The notes below the pieces were generated by a model. The model did not search any database. It was not told the DNA's origin and saw only the letters and a program-made list of their open reading frames with translations. This document shows, one piece after another, positions 35,062 to 44,323 of a DNA stretch of 64,000 nt. The stretch covers positions 2,450,001 to 2,514,000 of the forward strand of contig NZ_CP102258.1 of the NCBI RefSeq assembly GCF_025146565.1, given 5' to 3'. The position numbers and the translations under genes were made by a program. Source of the stretch: Bacteroides eggerthii (GTDB taxonomy: Bacteria; Bacteroidota; Bacteroidia; Bacteroidales; Bacteroidaceae). Each line of letters starts with the position of its first letter. The stretch's first letter is position 1.

Positions 35062-36300
35062 ATGACTAAGAAACTTTTAGTACAGATAAAGAATGAATGG
35101 CGCAATAACCTGTGGCTGGCTTTGGAACTGTTGGTGGTGAGTGTTGTGATGTGGTTTGTGGTGGATTACCTCTATACAGGTGCGGCTACCTATCTGGAGC
35201 CGAGGGGGTTCGACATCAGCCATTGCTACCTCATCGAAATGGGAAAGCTTACCGAGAAGAGTCCCGACTATCTCTCTGGCCAGACCGATGAGCAGGAGGA
35301 TGCCGATATTCTTGAGCTTGTGGACCGCCTGCGCCGCCGCCCTGAAATAGAGGCAGTAAGTCTTTCGCAAAACTCATATCCGTATAACGGCAGTAATTCT
35401 ACGGATCAGGTGCGTTATGATACATTGGTGGCCGATAATTGGACTATCCGCCGTATGGTGACTCCCGATTTTGTACGTGTATTCCGCTATCAGGGCGCAC
35501 GTGGTGAAACGCCCGAACAGCTTGCCGAGATGCTGGAAAGGGGGGATTTCCTTGCTTCCAACAATCTTTACAGGAAGTACAACCGTCCGATGACAGAGCT
35601 GGTGGGCAAGCAGTTTCAGCTTTTCGGTGATACTACGCAAACTTTCCGGTTGGGGGCAGCTTTGAAAGATGTACGTTACAGTGATTTCCAGCAAGCCCGT
35701 AATTCTTACACCTTTCTTTATAAGCTCGGTTGGTATGATCCGGGACTGGAGCTGTGCCTTCGTGTCCGGGCCAATCAAGACCATGATTTCATCCGGCGCT
35801 TGAAGGAAGACAGTGAGAAGCAGTTCCGTATCGGTAACATCTTTATCTCCGAAATACGTTCTTTTAAAGATATACGGCGTAACTACCAACAGGCGTGGAG
35901 CAATGATTTGCGTAATTACGTTATGGGAATGGGATTCCTGTTGCTGAATATTTTCTTGGGACTGCTTGGCACTTTCTGGTTCCGTACCCAGCAGCGCCGT
36001 TCGGAGATTGCATTGCATAAGGCGCATGGAGCTTCGGATATAAACGTTTTTATCCGTTTGGTCAGTGAAGGATTGCTTTTGCTGCTGCTTGTCACACCGA
36101 TAGCGTTCATTATCGACTACAATTTAGCAAATATGGAATTGAACTCATGGCGTAATGGTACAACCTTGGAATGGGGACGCTTGTTGCTCTGTGCTGCCAT
36201 CAGCTTTGTCCTTATAGGATTGATGATTGCCATAGGTATCAGCATTCCGGCACGCAAAGCCATGAAAGTACAGCCTGCCGAAGCGCTGCATGATGAATGA
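35062..36300 (+). CDS. FtsX-type ABC permease, type B of pair 2
   Basis: Permease of 412 residues, second member of the B group. The N-terminal helix is LWLALELLVVSVVMWFVVDYLY. The periplasmic part contains EIEAVSLSQNSYPYNGSNS, which is closely matched in B3 (GVEAVALSQNCFPYNEGSNS). The FtsX start is LLNIFLGLLGTFWFRTQQRRSEIALHKAHGAS, and the end is MKVQPAEALHDE. B2 and B3 are clearly closer to each other than to B1, so pairs 2 and 3 arose from the more recent duplication. Confidence 0.92.
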   Translation: MTKKLLVQIKNEWRNNLWLALELLVVSVVMWFVVDYLYTGAATYLEPRGFDISHCYLIEMGKLTEKSPDYLSGQTDEQEDADILELVDRLRRRPEIEAVSLSQNSYPYNGSNSTDQVRYDTLVADNWTIRRMVTPDFVRVFRYQGARGETPEQLAEMLERGDFLASNNLYRKYNRPMTELVGKQFQLFGDTTQTFRLGAALKDVRYSDFQQARNSYTFLYKLGWYDPGLELCLRVRANQDHDFIRRLKEDSEKQFRIGNIFISEIRSFKDIRRNYQQAWSNDLRNYVMGMGFLLLNIFLGLLGTFWFRTQQRRSEIALHKAHGASDINVFIRLVSEGLLLLLLVTPIAFIIDYNLANMELNSWRNGTTLEWGRLLLCAAISFVLIGLMIAIGISIPARKAMKVQPAEALHDE

Positions 36301-36330
36301 TTTTGAGGATATTAAACCGATATATTGAAT

Positions 36331-37611
36331 ATGATACGTCTTTATTTTCAACAAGCGCTGTATCATTTGCGTGAGAATCCTATCATAACGTGGGTTTCTG
36401 TATTGGGTACGGCATTGGCCATTTGCATGATTATGGTGCTTGTCATCACTTTTCAGGTGCGGCTCATAGATTGCGAACCCGAAGTGAACCGGAGCCGATC
36501 GTTATATGTGTCTGCCATGTCTGTCAAGAATAAGGGCGCGGGCGATAATGATTCGTCCAATGCCCGTATGTCAGTGCGTACAGGGCGAGAGTGCTTCAAG
36601 AACCTTACTACGGCTGAGGCGGTGACATTGATTTCCCTACCCGAAAAAGTGCGGGCTTCCTTACCGGCAGGCAACAAGGCCACTGTCGATATGGTTCAGA
36701 CAGATGATACATTCTGGCATATTTTCCATTTCCGTTTTCTCAGCGGAAAGGCATTTACGAAGGCCGATAGTGACGCAGGAGTGCCATGCGCTGTGTTGAG
36801 CTCGACGGTGGCACGCCGCCTGTTCGGAACGACGGATGTAGCGGGAAAGACAGTGCTGCTGAATCATGTGGAATACCGTATATCCGGCGTAGTGGCAGAT
36901 GTGTCTGTGCTTGCCACTTCTGCCTATGCACAGGTGTGGATACCTTATAATTCTACGGATATCTCCCGGCTGGCGTGGTGGGAAGATACTATGGGGCAGA
37001 TGAGGGCAGTCATTCTTGCATATTCCGCAGCCGATTTTCCGGCTATCCGTAAGGAGGTGGAGCAGCTCCGGCGTAAGTACAACGATGGGTTGCGCGACTC
37101 GGAAGTGTTCTACCGGGGGCAACCCGATGAACAGTTTGCCAATCTTTATCGTAAGTGGAGTGAAGTACCCGATACTAAGGCTGTTGTTATGCGCTATACG
37201 CTTGTCATTGCCATTCTTCTGATAGTTCCTGCTATCAATCTGAGCAGCATGACGCTCTCCCGTATGCGCAAGCGTATGGCAGAGATAGGCGTGCGCAAGG
37301 CGTTCGGGGCCACAGGAGGGGAATTGCGGCACCAGATATTCTTTGAGAATCTGCTGCTGACATTGTTTGCCGGGATATTGGGACTTGCATTGAGCTATGC
37401 CGCGACTTTCCTGTTGAACGGTTTCCTTTTCAACAACAGTGCCAATGCTTATTTCAGTGGTGAGACCACTTTGACGCCGGGTATGCTGCTTTCGCCCTGG
37501 GCTTTTCTTGCAGCTTTCGGCTTCTGCCTACTGATGAATATTCTGTCGGCAGGCATACCGGCATGGCGGGCTTCGAGAATGAATATAACGGATGCGATCA
37601 ATCAAAGGTAA
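36331..37611 (+). CDS. FtsX-type ABC permease, type A of pair 3
   Basis: Permease of 426 residues, third member of the A group. The N-terminal helix is PIITWVSVLGTALAICMIMVLVI, followed by EPEVNRSRSLYVS, identical in pattern to A1. The coupling segment is MAEIGVRKAFGATGGELRHQIF, and the end is IPAWRASRMNITDAIN. The ATG at 36331 is preferred over an upstream TTG at 36325. The stop codon is directly followed by the ATG of B3, with no gap. Confidence 0.91.
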   Translation: MIRLYFQQALYHLRENPIITWVSVLGTALAICMIMVLVITFQVRLIDCEPEVNRSRSLYVSAMSVKNKGAGDNDSSNARMSVRTGRECFKNLTTAEAVTLISLPEKVRASLPAGNKATVDMVQTDDTFWHIFHFRFLSGKAFTKADSDAGVPCAVLSSTVARRLFGTTDVAGKTVLLNHVEYRISGVVADVSVLATSAYAQVWIPYNSTDISRLAWWEDTMGQMRAVILAYSAADFPAIRKEVEQLRRKYNDGLRDSEVFYRGQPDEQFANLYRKWSEVPDTKAVVMRYTLVIAILLIVPAINLSSMTLSRMRKRMAEIGVRKAFGATGGELRHQIFFENLLLTLFAGILGLALSYAATFLLNGFLFNNSANAYFSGETTLTPGMLLSPWAFLAAFGFCLLMNILSAGIPAWRASRMNITDAINQR

Positions 37612-38889
37612 ATGAGGATCATGGGAACGATATTAAAACAAATAAGGAACGAGTGGAACAGTAACCTTTTTCTCTTTATGGAATTGCTGTTGGTTTTTGT
37701 CGTGTTGTGGTATATTGTGGACTGGACACTCGTCACCGCGCGTGTCTATCATGCTCCGATGGGATTTGATACAGAACATTGCTACAACATTGCTGTGGGT
37801 AAGCTGGGGGAGAATTCTCCTCTTTATAATCCGGAGTCTACTGTTGATGATGATATGGAAGACTTGCTCCGGCTTACGGACAGGTTGCGTCATTGCCCCG
37901 GCGTAGAGGCTGTTGCTCTTTCACAAAACTGCTTTCCCTATAATGAAGGCAGCAACAGCATTGAGTTGGGCATTGATTCTGTGCCTGTCAGTGCACGACT
38001 TCTTTGGGCGGATGCGGATTTCTTTCGTGTTTTCCGCTACTCTTTCACAGAGGAAGATGACTTTAATAAGGTAGAGGCTGCATTCCGGAACGATGAACTG
38101 GTGGTTTCTTCCAATCTTACCGAAGGACATCCTGAACTGGATGCGGGCAGTGCCGAGTCATTGCAGGGAAAGGAAGTATTGCTTTTGAACTATGGGCAAG
38201 ATGTCCGCCGGCGCATCGGTGCCGTAGGGACACCTGTGCGTTGGTCGCATTTTCAAACTTCGGCGCAGTGGGGAGGAGCTTTTGCCGCCCTTCCTCTCGA
38301 TGTGAAAAGATTGCGGAGCTTCGGTGATCCCCGTTATGTCACTGTCAGTTTGCGCGTTTCCGAGGATGCCGATAAGGGCTTTGCCGAAAAACTGATGGAC
38401 GATGCCGACCGTCTTTATCAGGTAGGTAACCTTTATTTGCTGGATATTACACCATTCGTCCACTTACGTGAGATCTGCGAGTTGGAGGATATGAACGAAT
38501 GGAAAACACAACTTTGTGTACTGGGATTCTTGTTGCTGAATATCTTTCTGGGCGTTATCGGAACATTCTGGTTTCGTACGCAACAGCGCCGTAAAGAGAT
38601 TGCCTTGAGGCTGGCAATGGGAAGCCCTCGACGGGGCATCTTTTCCTACCTTATGTATGAAGGGATACTGTTATTGACGTTGGCGGTTATACCGGCGACC
38701 GTCATTGCTTTCAATATTGGTTATGCCGAACTGGTGGACGTAGGCAGGATGCCTTTCGATACCGGACGTTTTCTGTCGGCGCTTGTTGTGACATGGATGC
38801 TGATGGCATTGATGATTGTTGCCGGCATTTGGTACCCCGCATATGGAGCGATGAGGGTGCATCCGGCAAAAGCATTGCATGATGAGTAA
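37612..38889 (+). CDS. FtsX-type ABC permease, type B of pair 3
   Basis: Permease of 425 residues, third member of the B group. The N-terminal helix is LFLFMELLLVFVVLWYIVDW. The FtsX start is LLNIFLGVIGTFWFRTQQRRKEIALRLAMGSPRRGIF, and the end is MRVHPAKALHDE. Its ATG immediately follows the A3 stop (TAAATG); a second in-frame ATG at 37621 is a possible start. It is the last transporter gene; a T-rich stretch and a new -7 box separate it from the histidine kinase gene. Confidence 0.91.
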   Translation: MRIMGTILKQIRNEWNSNLFLFMELLLVFVVLWYIVDWTLVTARVYHAPMGFDTEHCYNIAVGKLGENSPLYNPESTVDDDMEDLLRLTDRLRHCPGVEAVALSQNCFPYNEGSNSIELGIDSVPVSARLLWADADFFRVFRYSFTEEDDFNKVEAAFRNDELVVSSNLTEGHPELDAGSAESLQGKEVLLLNYGQDVRRRIGAVGTPVRWSHFQTSAQWGGAFAALPLDVKRLRSFGDPRYVTVSLRVSEDADKGFAEKLMDDADRLYQVGNLYLLDITPFVHLREICELEDMNEWKTQLCVLGFLLLNIFLGVIGTFWFRTQQRRKEIALRLAMGSPRRGIFSYLMYEGILLLTLAVIPATVIAFNIGYAELVDVGRMPFDTGRFLSALVVTWMLMALMIVAGIWYPAYGAMRVHPAKALHDE

Positions 38890-38931
38890 AGTTTTTTTAA
38901 GAAAAAGGTGTAAATTCTCAATATAACCTTG

Positions 38932-38939
38932 TATATTTG
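38932..38939 (+). promoter_or_regulatory. -7 box of the histidine kinase gene
   Basis: TATATTTG matches TAnnTTTG, 42 bases before the ATG at 38982. No good -33 TTTG is present at 19-21 bases. The kinase may therefore be expressed independently of the sigma-54-type operon. Confidence 0.5.
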
Positions 38940-38981
38940 TATGACTATAAAGTTCATGCAAACAAATCAAAAACGGGGAAA

Positions 38982-41585
38982 ATGAGGAAACACCTTTTCT
39001 TAATATGCTCATTAGCTTTCTTATGCTTGACACTGGGGACGCTTTCGGCTGAGGAGAAGACCTATAAAATACTTTTCATTCAGTCATATACCAATAACAC
39101 ACCTTGGCATAATGAACTTATTGCCGGTTTGCAGGAAGGCTTGGAGCAGGAGGGGGTAAAGGCCGATATCGTTACTGAATATTTGAATGCGGACTTTTGG
39201 ACTTTCGCTTCAGAGTGTGTCATTATGCGCCGTATATGCGAACGGGCCAGGTTGCGCAAAACAGACCTTATTGTGACTTCCAGCGATGAGGCTTTCTTTA
39301 CCTTGACCCATTGCGGTGATTCTTTGCCATATCAGGTGCCGGTAGTTGTTTCGGGCATCAAATATCCTGATGAAAAAGTGTTTGAAAAAATGCCGAATGT
39401 CTCCGGTTTCACCTCAAAAACGGATTTCACTATACTGCTGGAGGAAGCTATACGCATATTTCCCGGACGTAAGGAGATTGTCTGTCTGTCCGATAGCAGC
39501 TTTTTGAGCCTCAAAGGGGTAAGGGCAGTGGAAGAAGCCTGGATACCTTTCAAGGAGAAGCACCCTGAATACAGTTTGAGGAAACTGAATGTACAGGCAA
39601 AATCTATTAACTCCATTATTACATCCATTTGTTATGATTATAACGCCTATAAGTATATTGTCATTGCCCCTAAATGGATTCCTTTTCTTTCTTTAAAGTT
39701 GAAAGCCCCTACATTTGCCAATCAAAATCTGGCAATGACGAACGGGGTCCTGTGCGTATATGATGTGGAACCGGCGACAGATACTTATGCCGCGGGCAGG
39801 CAGGCGGCAAGTATCTTGAAAGGAGATTTTTCTGTTTCATACGGAGTGAAGAATCTGGATGGCAAGCTGTTGTTCGATTATAAGCAGCTGGGCTTTTTTC
39901 ATGTAGACGTGGAGAGCGTCGAAGAACAGGGAAGCATTTTGAATATTCCCTTAATGGACCGTTATAAGGTTTGGTTCATTCTTTTCTACTCGGTGACAGT
40001 GGGTGCGTTGGTGGTTCTTGTAGTCTGGCTTTACCGGAGCAACCGGCACGAATTACGTAAGCGCATACAGGCGCAGACCCGTTTGATGATACAGCAACGC
40101 TTGGTTGAACAACGGGATGAATTCGATAAAATGTTCTGTTCTATCCGCGACGGGTTGATAACGTATGATACGGAAATGCACATACATTTCGTCAATCGCG
40201 CTTTGGCGGAAATGCTGGGACTGTCTTCTGATACATACATGGCGCGTTCGTATGAAGGGCAGGTTGCCGGTTCCATTTTTCATATCTATATGAATGGTGA
40301 GAATATCTTGCCGACTCTTCTGGAACAGGTTGTCCGGGATAAGAAACCTGTCGTTATACCCGAAAAAGCTTTCATGCAGGAGAATGTGAAAGGCACTTAT
40401 TTCCCGGTTTCGGGCGAGGTAGTGCCCATTTTTGCAAAAGACAAACTGACGGGTATGGCAATCGTTTGCCGTAATATATCAGAGGATGAGATGCAGAGGC
40501 GTTTTTTCGGTATGGCTATCGAGGAGAGTTCCATTTATCCATGGCAGTATAATACCCGTCTGAAATGTTTCCATTTCCCCGTAGGGTTGTTGAAGCGTTT
40601 TAATTACAGCGACCATACGGGGTATATTTCGAGGGAGGAGCTGGACAGGGTTATTCACCCCGAAGATCTGCTTCGTATACGCAAGCATTTTGATAGCATT
40701 ATATTGGGACGTGAACCTAATTCCCGTATGAGTTTTCGTTTGCAGAATACAGCCGGCGGGTATGAATGGTGGGAATTCCGCAGTACCGCATACGAAGGAC
40801 TGACGGCAGACATCCCTTACATGGTGTTAGGCGTATGTCAAAGCATTCAAAGGTATAAAAACACCGAGGACGAACTTATTGCGGCCCGCGATAAGGCTTT
40901 GCAGGCTGACAAGCTGAAATCGGCGTTTCTTGCCAATATGAGCCATGAGATACGCACGCCGTTGAATGCGATAGTGGGCTTCTCTGATCTGCTGAAAGAC
41001 TTGGAAGGTTTCTCGTCGGAGGAAGTGCAGCAGTTTGTGGAAACGATCAATATCAACTGTACATTGTTGCTGGCATTGATGAACGATATTCTGGATCTTT
41101 CACGTATAGAGTCGGGGACAATGGACTTCCGCTTCTCCTCTTATAATCTTACATTTATCATGCAGCAGGTCTACGACTCCCAAAGGTTGAGCATGCCGCA
41201 AGGGGTGGAATTGCGCACCGACTTTCCGGAAGGTACAGGAAAATCCATGATTACGGATTCCGTACGTTTGAAGCAGGTTGTGAATAATCTGATTAATAAC
41301 GCCAAGAAGTTTACTACAAAGGGGTATATTCTTTTGGGGTATCGGGTAGAGGATTCCGGGCATACTGTCATTTTTGTGGAAGATACCGGATCCGGTATTT
41401 CCGATGAGAATCTGGGGCATATCTTCGAACGTTTTTATAAGGCGGACAACTTTACTCAAGGCGCCGGTTTGGGATTGAGCATTTGCCAGACTATTGTAGA
41501 ACGTCTGAATGGCACTATAACAGTAACTTCAAAGCTGGGTAAAGGAACCCACTTTGAAGTCAGAATAAGTGATAAAGCAATATAG
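38982..41585 (+). CDS. Sensor histidine kinase with periplasmic binding-protein domain and PAS domains
   Basis: Membrane sensor of 867 residues. A signal peptide (1-24) is followed by a type 1 periplasmic-binding-like domain (about 28-310, YKILFIQSYTNNTPWHNELIAGLQEGL), as in ABC-substrate-binding sensors. A membrane helix follows (about 335-358, WFILFYSVTVGALVVLVVWLY), then a coiled coil, two PAS-type domains (about 385-505 and 515-630), HisKA with phospho-acceptor His655 in ANMSHEIRTPLNAIVGFS, and the HATPase domain (NNLINNAKKFT, DTGSGISDENLG, GLGLSICQ). No receiver domain is attached and no response regulator gene follows; the next gene is convergent. The start at 38982 is preferred because the frame upstream overlaps the -7 box. 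Confidence 0.93.
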   Translation: MRKHLFLICSLAFLCLTLGTLSAEEKTYKILFIQSYTNNTPWHNELIAGLQEGLEQEGVKADIVTEYLNADFWTFASECVIMRRICERARLRKTDLIVTSSDEAFFTLTHCGDSLPYQVPVVVSGIKYPDEKVFEKMPNVSGFTSKTDFTILLEEAIRIFPGRKEIVCLSDSSFLSLKGVRAVEEAWIPFKEKHPEYSLRKLNVQAKSINSIITSICYDYNAYKYIVIAPKWIPFLSLKLKAPTFANQNLAMTNGVLCVYDVEPATDTYAAGRQAASILKGDFSVSYGVKNLDGKLLFDYKQLGFFHVDVESVEEQGSILNIPLMDRYKVWFILFYSVTVGALVVLVVWLYRSNRHELRKRIQAQTRLMIQQRLVEQRDEFDKMFCSIRDGLITYDTEMHIHFVNRALAEMLGLSSDTYMARSYEGQVAGSIFHIYMNGENILPTLLEQVVRDKKPVVIPEKAFMQENVKGTYFPVSGEVVPIFAKDKLTGMAIVCRNISEDEMQRRFFGMAIEESSIYPWQYNTRLKCFHFPVGLLKRFNYSDHTGYISREELDRVIHPEDLLRIRKHFDSIILGREPNSRMSFRLQNTAGGYEWWEFRSTAYEGLTADIPYMVLGVCQSIQRYKNTEDELIAARDKALQADKLKSAFLANMSHEIRTPLNAIVGFSDLLKDLEGFSSEEVQQFVETININCTLLLALMNDILDLSRIESGTMDFRFSSYNLTFIMQQVYDSQRLSMPQGVELRTDFPEGTGKSMITDSVRLKQVVNNLINNAKKFTTKGYILLGYRVEDSGHTVIFVEDTGSGISDENLGHIFERFYKADNFTQGAGLGLSICQTIVERLNGTITVTSKLGKGTHFEVRISDKAI

Positions 41586-41604
41586 GTGCAAACAGACCGG
41601 AAAC

Positions 41605-42840
41605 TCATTCAATTCTCTTGCATCCGTTGGATTGCAAGAATTCATCAATCACCTGTTCATAGTTGCCATGCAACATGATGTGATGATTGCCCAATGGGTT
41701 TCTGAGGAAATATTCCGTCGGAGTATTCATCTTTATGCGCACCTGTGTGCGGCACATATTGATGTAGTTGGTGTTTTCGGTTAGCGTGCCTGTACTAAGG
41801 TAATATTCATCCAGACATTCTCCGCCGCATTTCACAATTGTCACATCTCCGGTGGGAAGTATCCCTTGTATGCCAATACCGCTTTCTGTCTCAAAATGGT
41901 TGCGGATGATGAACTGCTCAGTCTGTGCAATGCCGATTGTGCAATGTGCCAATATAAGTTCATTGGTGCGTGCGTTAATTATGGAAGGGTTGGCCATGAA
42001 AGCCGGTTTCCCGGTAAGTACTTTGGCTGCAAGCATGGTGAATACTGACTGTAAATCGCCTTCGCATCCGGCAATGATGCCTTCGTCATTCAAGAGGGAA
42101 AGTGCCAGGCAACCGGTAGTGCCCGTCTGTTCTATCAGGCGGAAACAGCTCAAAGTGAGGGCGCTCAAACGGTCTTCGTCTACTATTCTCCGGATAGCAC
42201 GATACAGCCGCATGGCCTTTATCATATCTTCGGGTGACGCTTCCCGGCAGGCAAGCGCTTTTCCGGCAAGATGGGCACAGGCTTCACCCACTTCATCGTC
42301 GGTGATCTGGTTGTAATATTCGTAAATCCGGTCAAGGGAAACGTCTGTATATTCCACTCCCCAACGGCGTTTGGCAAGCAGATAGTCTACATTGCTGGCA
42401 ATGAGCCAGCTTGACGGAGTGCCTATCACGCCGATGCGCATTCCAAAAAGGCTGCGTTGCGCCATGAAGTTGCTGTGTAATACAAAAATGCGTTTGATGA
42501 TTTCGGGCAGTTCGCCATGAAGGATCTCGCTTTTCATCCCTCGTCCCCGTAGCCAAGAAGACACTTCGAGAGCGGCAGCCAGTGAATTCTGCATCCCGTC
42601 TGCCAGTATAATGGCTGGGCGGGGAAGTGATTCGAAATGCTGGATGACCAGTCGTTCTACTCCGCCGGTAGCGATGAACAGAATGCTGAAATCATTGGAC
42701 GTCAGTTTGCTAATATCTTGATAGTCTACGAAATTGACAGTGAAATATTTTTCTAATTCAGTCAATATTATTTCATGGGAACTGCGAACAGATGCTTGTT
42801 TATGTAACAGTGATGCAAAAGTTATTAGGTTGATGACCAT
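41605..42840 (-). CDS. L-fucose isomerase-like protein
   Basis: Cytosolic protein of 411 residues of the L-fucose/L-arabinose isomerase structural family. Supporting segments are IGVIGTPSSWLIAS, GCEGDLQSVFTMLAAKVLTGKPAFMANP (with the Glu and Asp expected near the metal) and LAHCTIGIA. A late NPLGNHHIMLHGNY region carries the His residues. It is shorter than true FucI (about 590 residues), so it is a family relative whose sugar or non-sugar substrate is uncertain. It has its own -7 box at 42909 and is divergent from the aminotransferase gene; no kinase or aldolase of a fucose pathway is nearby. Confidence 0.8.
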   Translation of the reverse strand: MVINLITFASLLHKQASVRSSHEIILTELEKYFTVNFVDYQDISKLTSNDFSILFIATGGVERLVIQHFESLPRPAIILADGMQNSLAAALEVSSWLRGRGMKSEILHGELPEIIKRIFVLHSNFMAQRSLFGMRIGVIGTPSSWLIASNVDYLLAKRRWGVEYTDVSLDRIYEYYNQITDDEVGEACAHLAGKALACREASPEDMIKAMRLYRAIRRIVDEDRLSALTLSCFRLIEQTGTTGCLALSLLNDEGIIAGCEGDLQSVFTMLAAKVLTGKPAFMANPSIINARTNELILAHCTIGIAQTEQFIIRNHFETESGIGIQGILPTGDVTIVKCGGECLDEYYLSTGTLTENTNYINMCRTQVRIKMNTPTEYFLRNPLGNHHIMLHGNYEQVIDEFLQSNGCKRIE

Positions 42841-42908
42841 GGTGTTACTTACTATTTTTAATATTGGTTTATGATAAAACGGTTGTAGTTGTCTATTTGT
42901 TTATATTT

Positions 42909-42916
42909 CAAAGGTA
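42909..42916 (-). promoter_or_regulatory. -7 box of the fucose-isomerase-like gene
   Basis: Reverse complement TACCTTTG matches TAnnTTTG, 69 bases upstream of the start codon at 42840. Confidence 0.5.
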
Positions 42917-43009
42917 CAAGAATCTTTTTAAATAGCATAGTGTTTTTAATATAGATAAGGTTTTTAAAGTTTTTATGTCTTAGCTTCCCTTTAGTATCAA
43001 ATAAATCAC

Positions 43010-43017
43010 TACATTTG
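43010..43017 (+). promoter_or_regulatory. -7 box of the aminotransferase gene
   Basis: TACATTTG matches TAnnTTTG, 34 bases before the ATG at 43051. The -33 region is poor (TTTAG at 42990-42994). Confidence 0.55.
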
Positions 43018-43050
43018 CGACTTAAATGATAAAATGATATAAAAGAACTC

Positions 43051-44250
43051 ATGCCAACAATTTCTATTCGCGGAATGGAGATGCCCGCATCTCCTATCAG
43101 AAAGCTGGCTCCTTTGGCAGATGCAGCCAAACAAAGGGGCATCCATGTATTCCATCTCAATATTGGACAACCTGATTTGCCTACGCCGCAAGTCGCGATT
43201 GACGCTATTCGCAATATTGACCGTAAAGTCTTGGAATACAGTCCCAGCGCAGGCTATCGCAGTTATCGTGAGAAGTTGGTGGGATATTACGATAAATACA
43301 ACATCAAGCTTACCGCCGATGATATCATCATCACTTCCGGCGGTTCGGAAGCAGTCTTGTTTTCTTTCATGGCATGCCTGAATCCGGGTGATGAGATAAT
43401 TGTGCCGGAGCCGGCTTATGCCAATTATATGGCGTTTGCCATTTCTGCCGGAGCTAAGATACGTACGATTGCAACAACCATAGAAGAGGGTTTTTCACTG
43501 CCTAAGGTAGAAAAGTTCGAGGAACTTATTAACGACCGTACACGTGCCATCCTTATTTGTAATCCCAATAATCCTACCGGCTATCTTTACACTCGCCGCG
43601 AGATGAATCAGATACGTGACCTTGTGAAGAAGTACGACCTTTTCCTTTTCTCCGACGAGGTATATCGTGAGTTTATCTATACGGGATCTCCTTATATTTC
43701 TGCCTGCCACTTGGAAGGTATCGAGAATAATGTTGTCCTGATTGATTCTGTTTCCAAACGTTATTCGGAGTGTGGCATTCGTGTCGGTGCACTGATAACG
43801 AAGAACAAAGAAATACGCGATGCCGTTATGAAATTCTGTCAGGCGCGTTTAAGCCCTCCATTGATAGGGCAGATTGCCGCCGAAGCATCTTTGGATGCCG
43901 GGGAGGACTATTTGCGTGATACTTACGACGAGTATGTGGAACGCCGTAAATGTCTGATTGACGGTTTGAACCGTATTCCCGGCGTATACTCGCCCATTCC
44001 TATGGGTGCGTTTTATACCGTAGCCAAATTGCCGGTAGACGATTCGGACAAGTTTTGTGCATGGTGTCTCTCCGATTTCGAGTACGAAGGGCAGACTGTT
44101 TTCATGGCTCCGGCTTCCGGCTTCTATACAACTCCGGGGTCCGGCCGTAACGAAGTCCGCATAGCTTATGTATTGAAGAAAGAAGATTTGACACGCGCGT
44201 TATTTGTGCTCTCCAAAGCACTCGAAGCTTATCCGGGACGTACGGAATGA
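43051..44250 (+). CDS. PLP-dependent class I/II aminotransferase
   Basis: Aspartate-aminotransferase-fold enzyme of 399 residues. The cofactor Lys is Lys236 in SVSKRYSECGIRVG. Other fold marks are HLNIGQPDLPTP near the N terminus, SGGSEAVLFSFMA for phosphate binding, the NPNNPTGYLYTRREM motif, LFSDEVYREF with the Asp that binds the pyridine nitrogen, and a late Arg (GRNEVRIAY) for the substrate carboxylate. The amino donor and acceptor cannot be read with certainty; members of this group act on aspartate, aromatic or branched amino acids. It stands alone between divergent and downstream genes, 73 bp before a permease gene. Confidence 0.94.
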   Translation: MPTISIRGMEMPASPIRKLAPLADAAKQRGIHVFHLNIGQPDLPTPQVAIDAIRNIDRKVLEYSPSAGYRSYREKLVGYYDKYNIKLTADDIIITSGGSEAVLFSFMACLNPGDEIIVPEPAYANYMAFAISAGAKIRTIATTIEEGFSLPKVEKFEELINDRTRAILICNPNNPTGYLYTRREMNQIRDLVKKYDLFLFSDEVYREFIYTGSPYISACHLEGIENNVVLIDSVSKRYSECGIRVGALITKNKEIRDAVMKFCQARLSPPLIGQIAAEASLDAGEDYLRDTYDEYVERRKCLIDGLNRIPGVYSPIPMGAFYTVAKLPVDDSDKFCAWCLSDFEYEGQTVFMAPASGFYTTPGSGRNEVRIAYVLKKEDLTRALFVLSKALEAYPGRTE

Positions 44251-44323
44251 AACAGTGGGATACAGATTTCACGAATACATAATGTCCTCATAGTCTGTAT
44301 CCTGAAAAATAAGGGTTTGTTTT

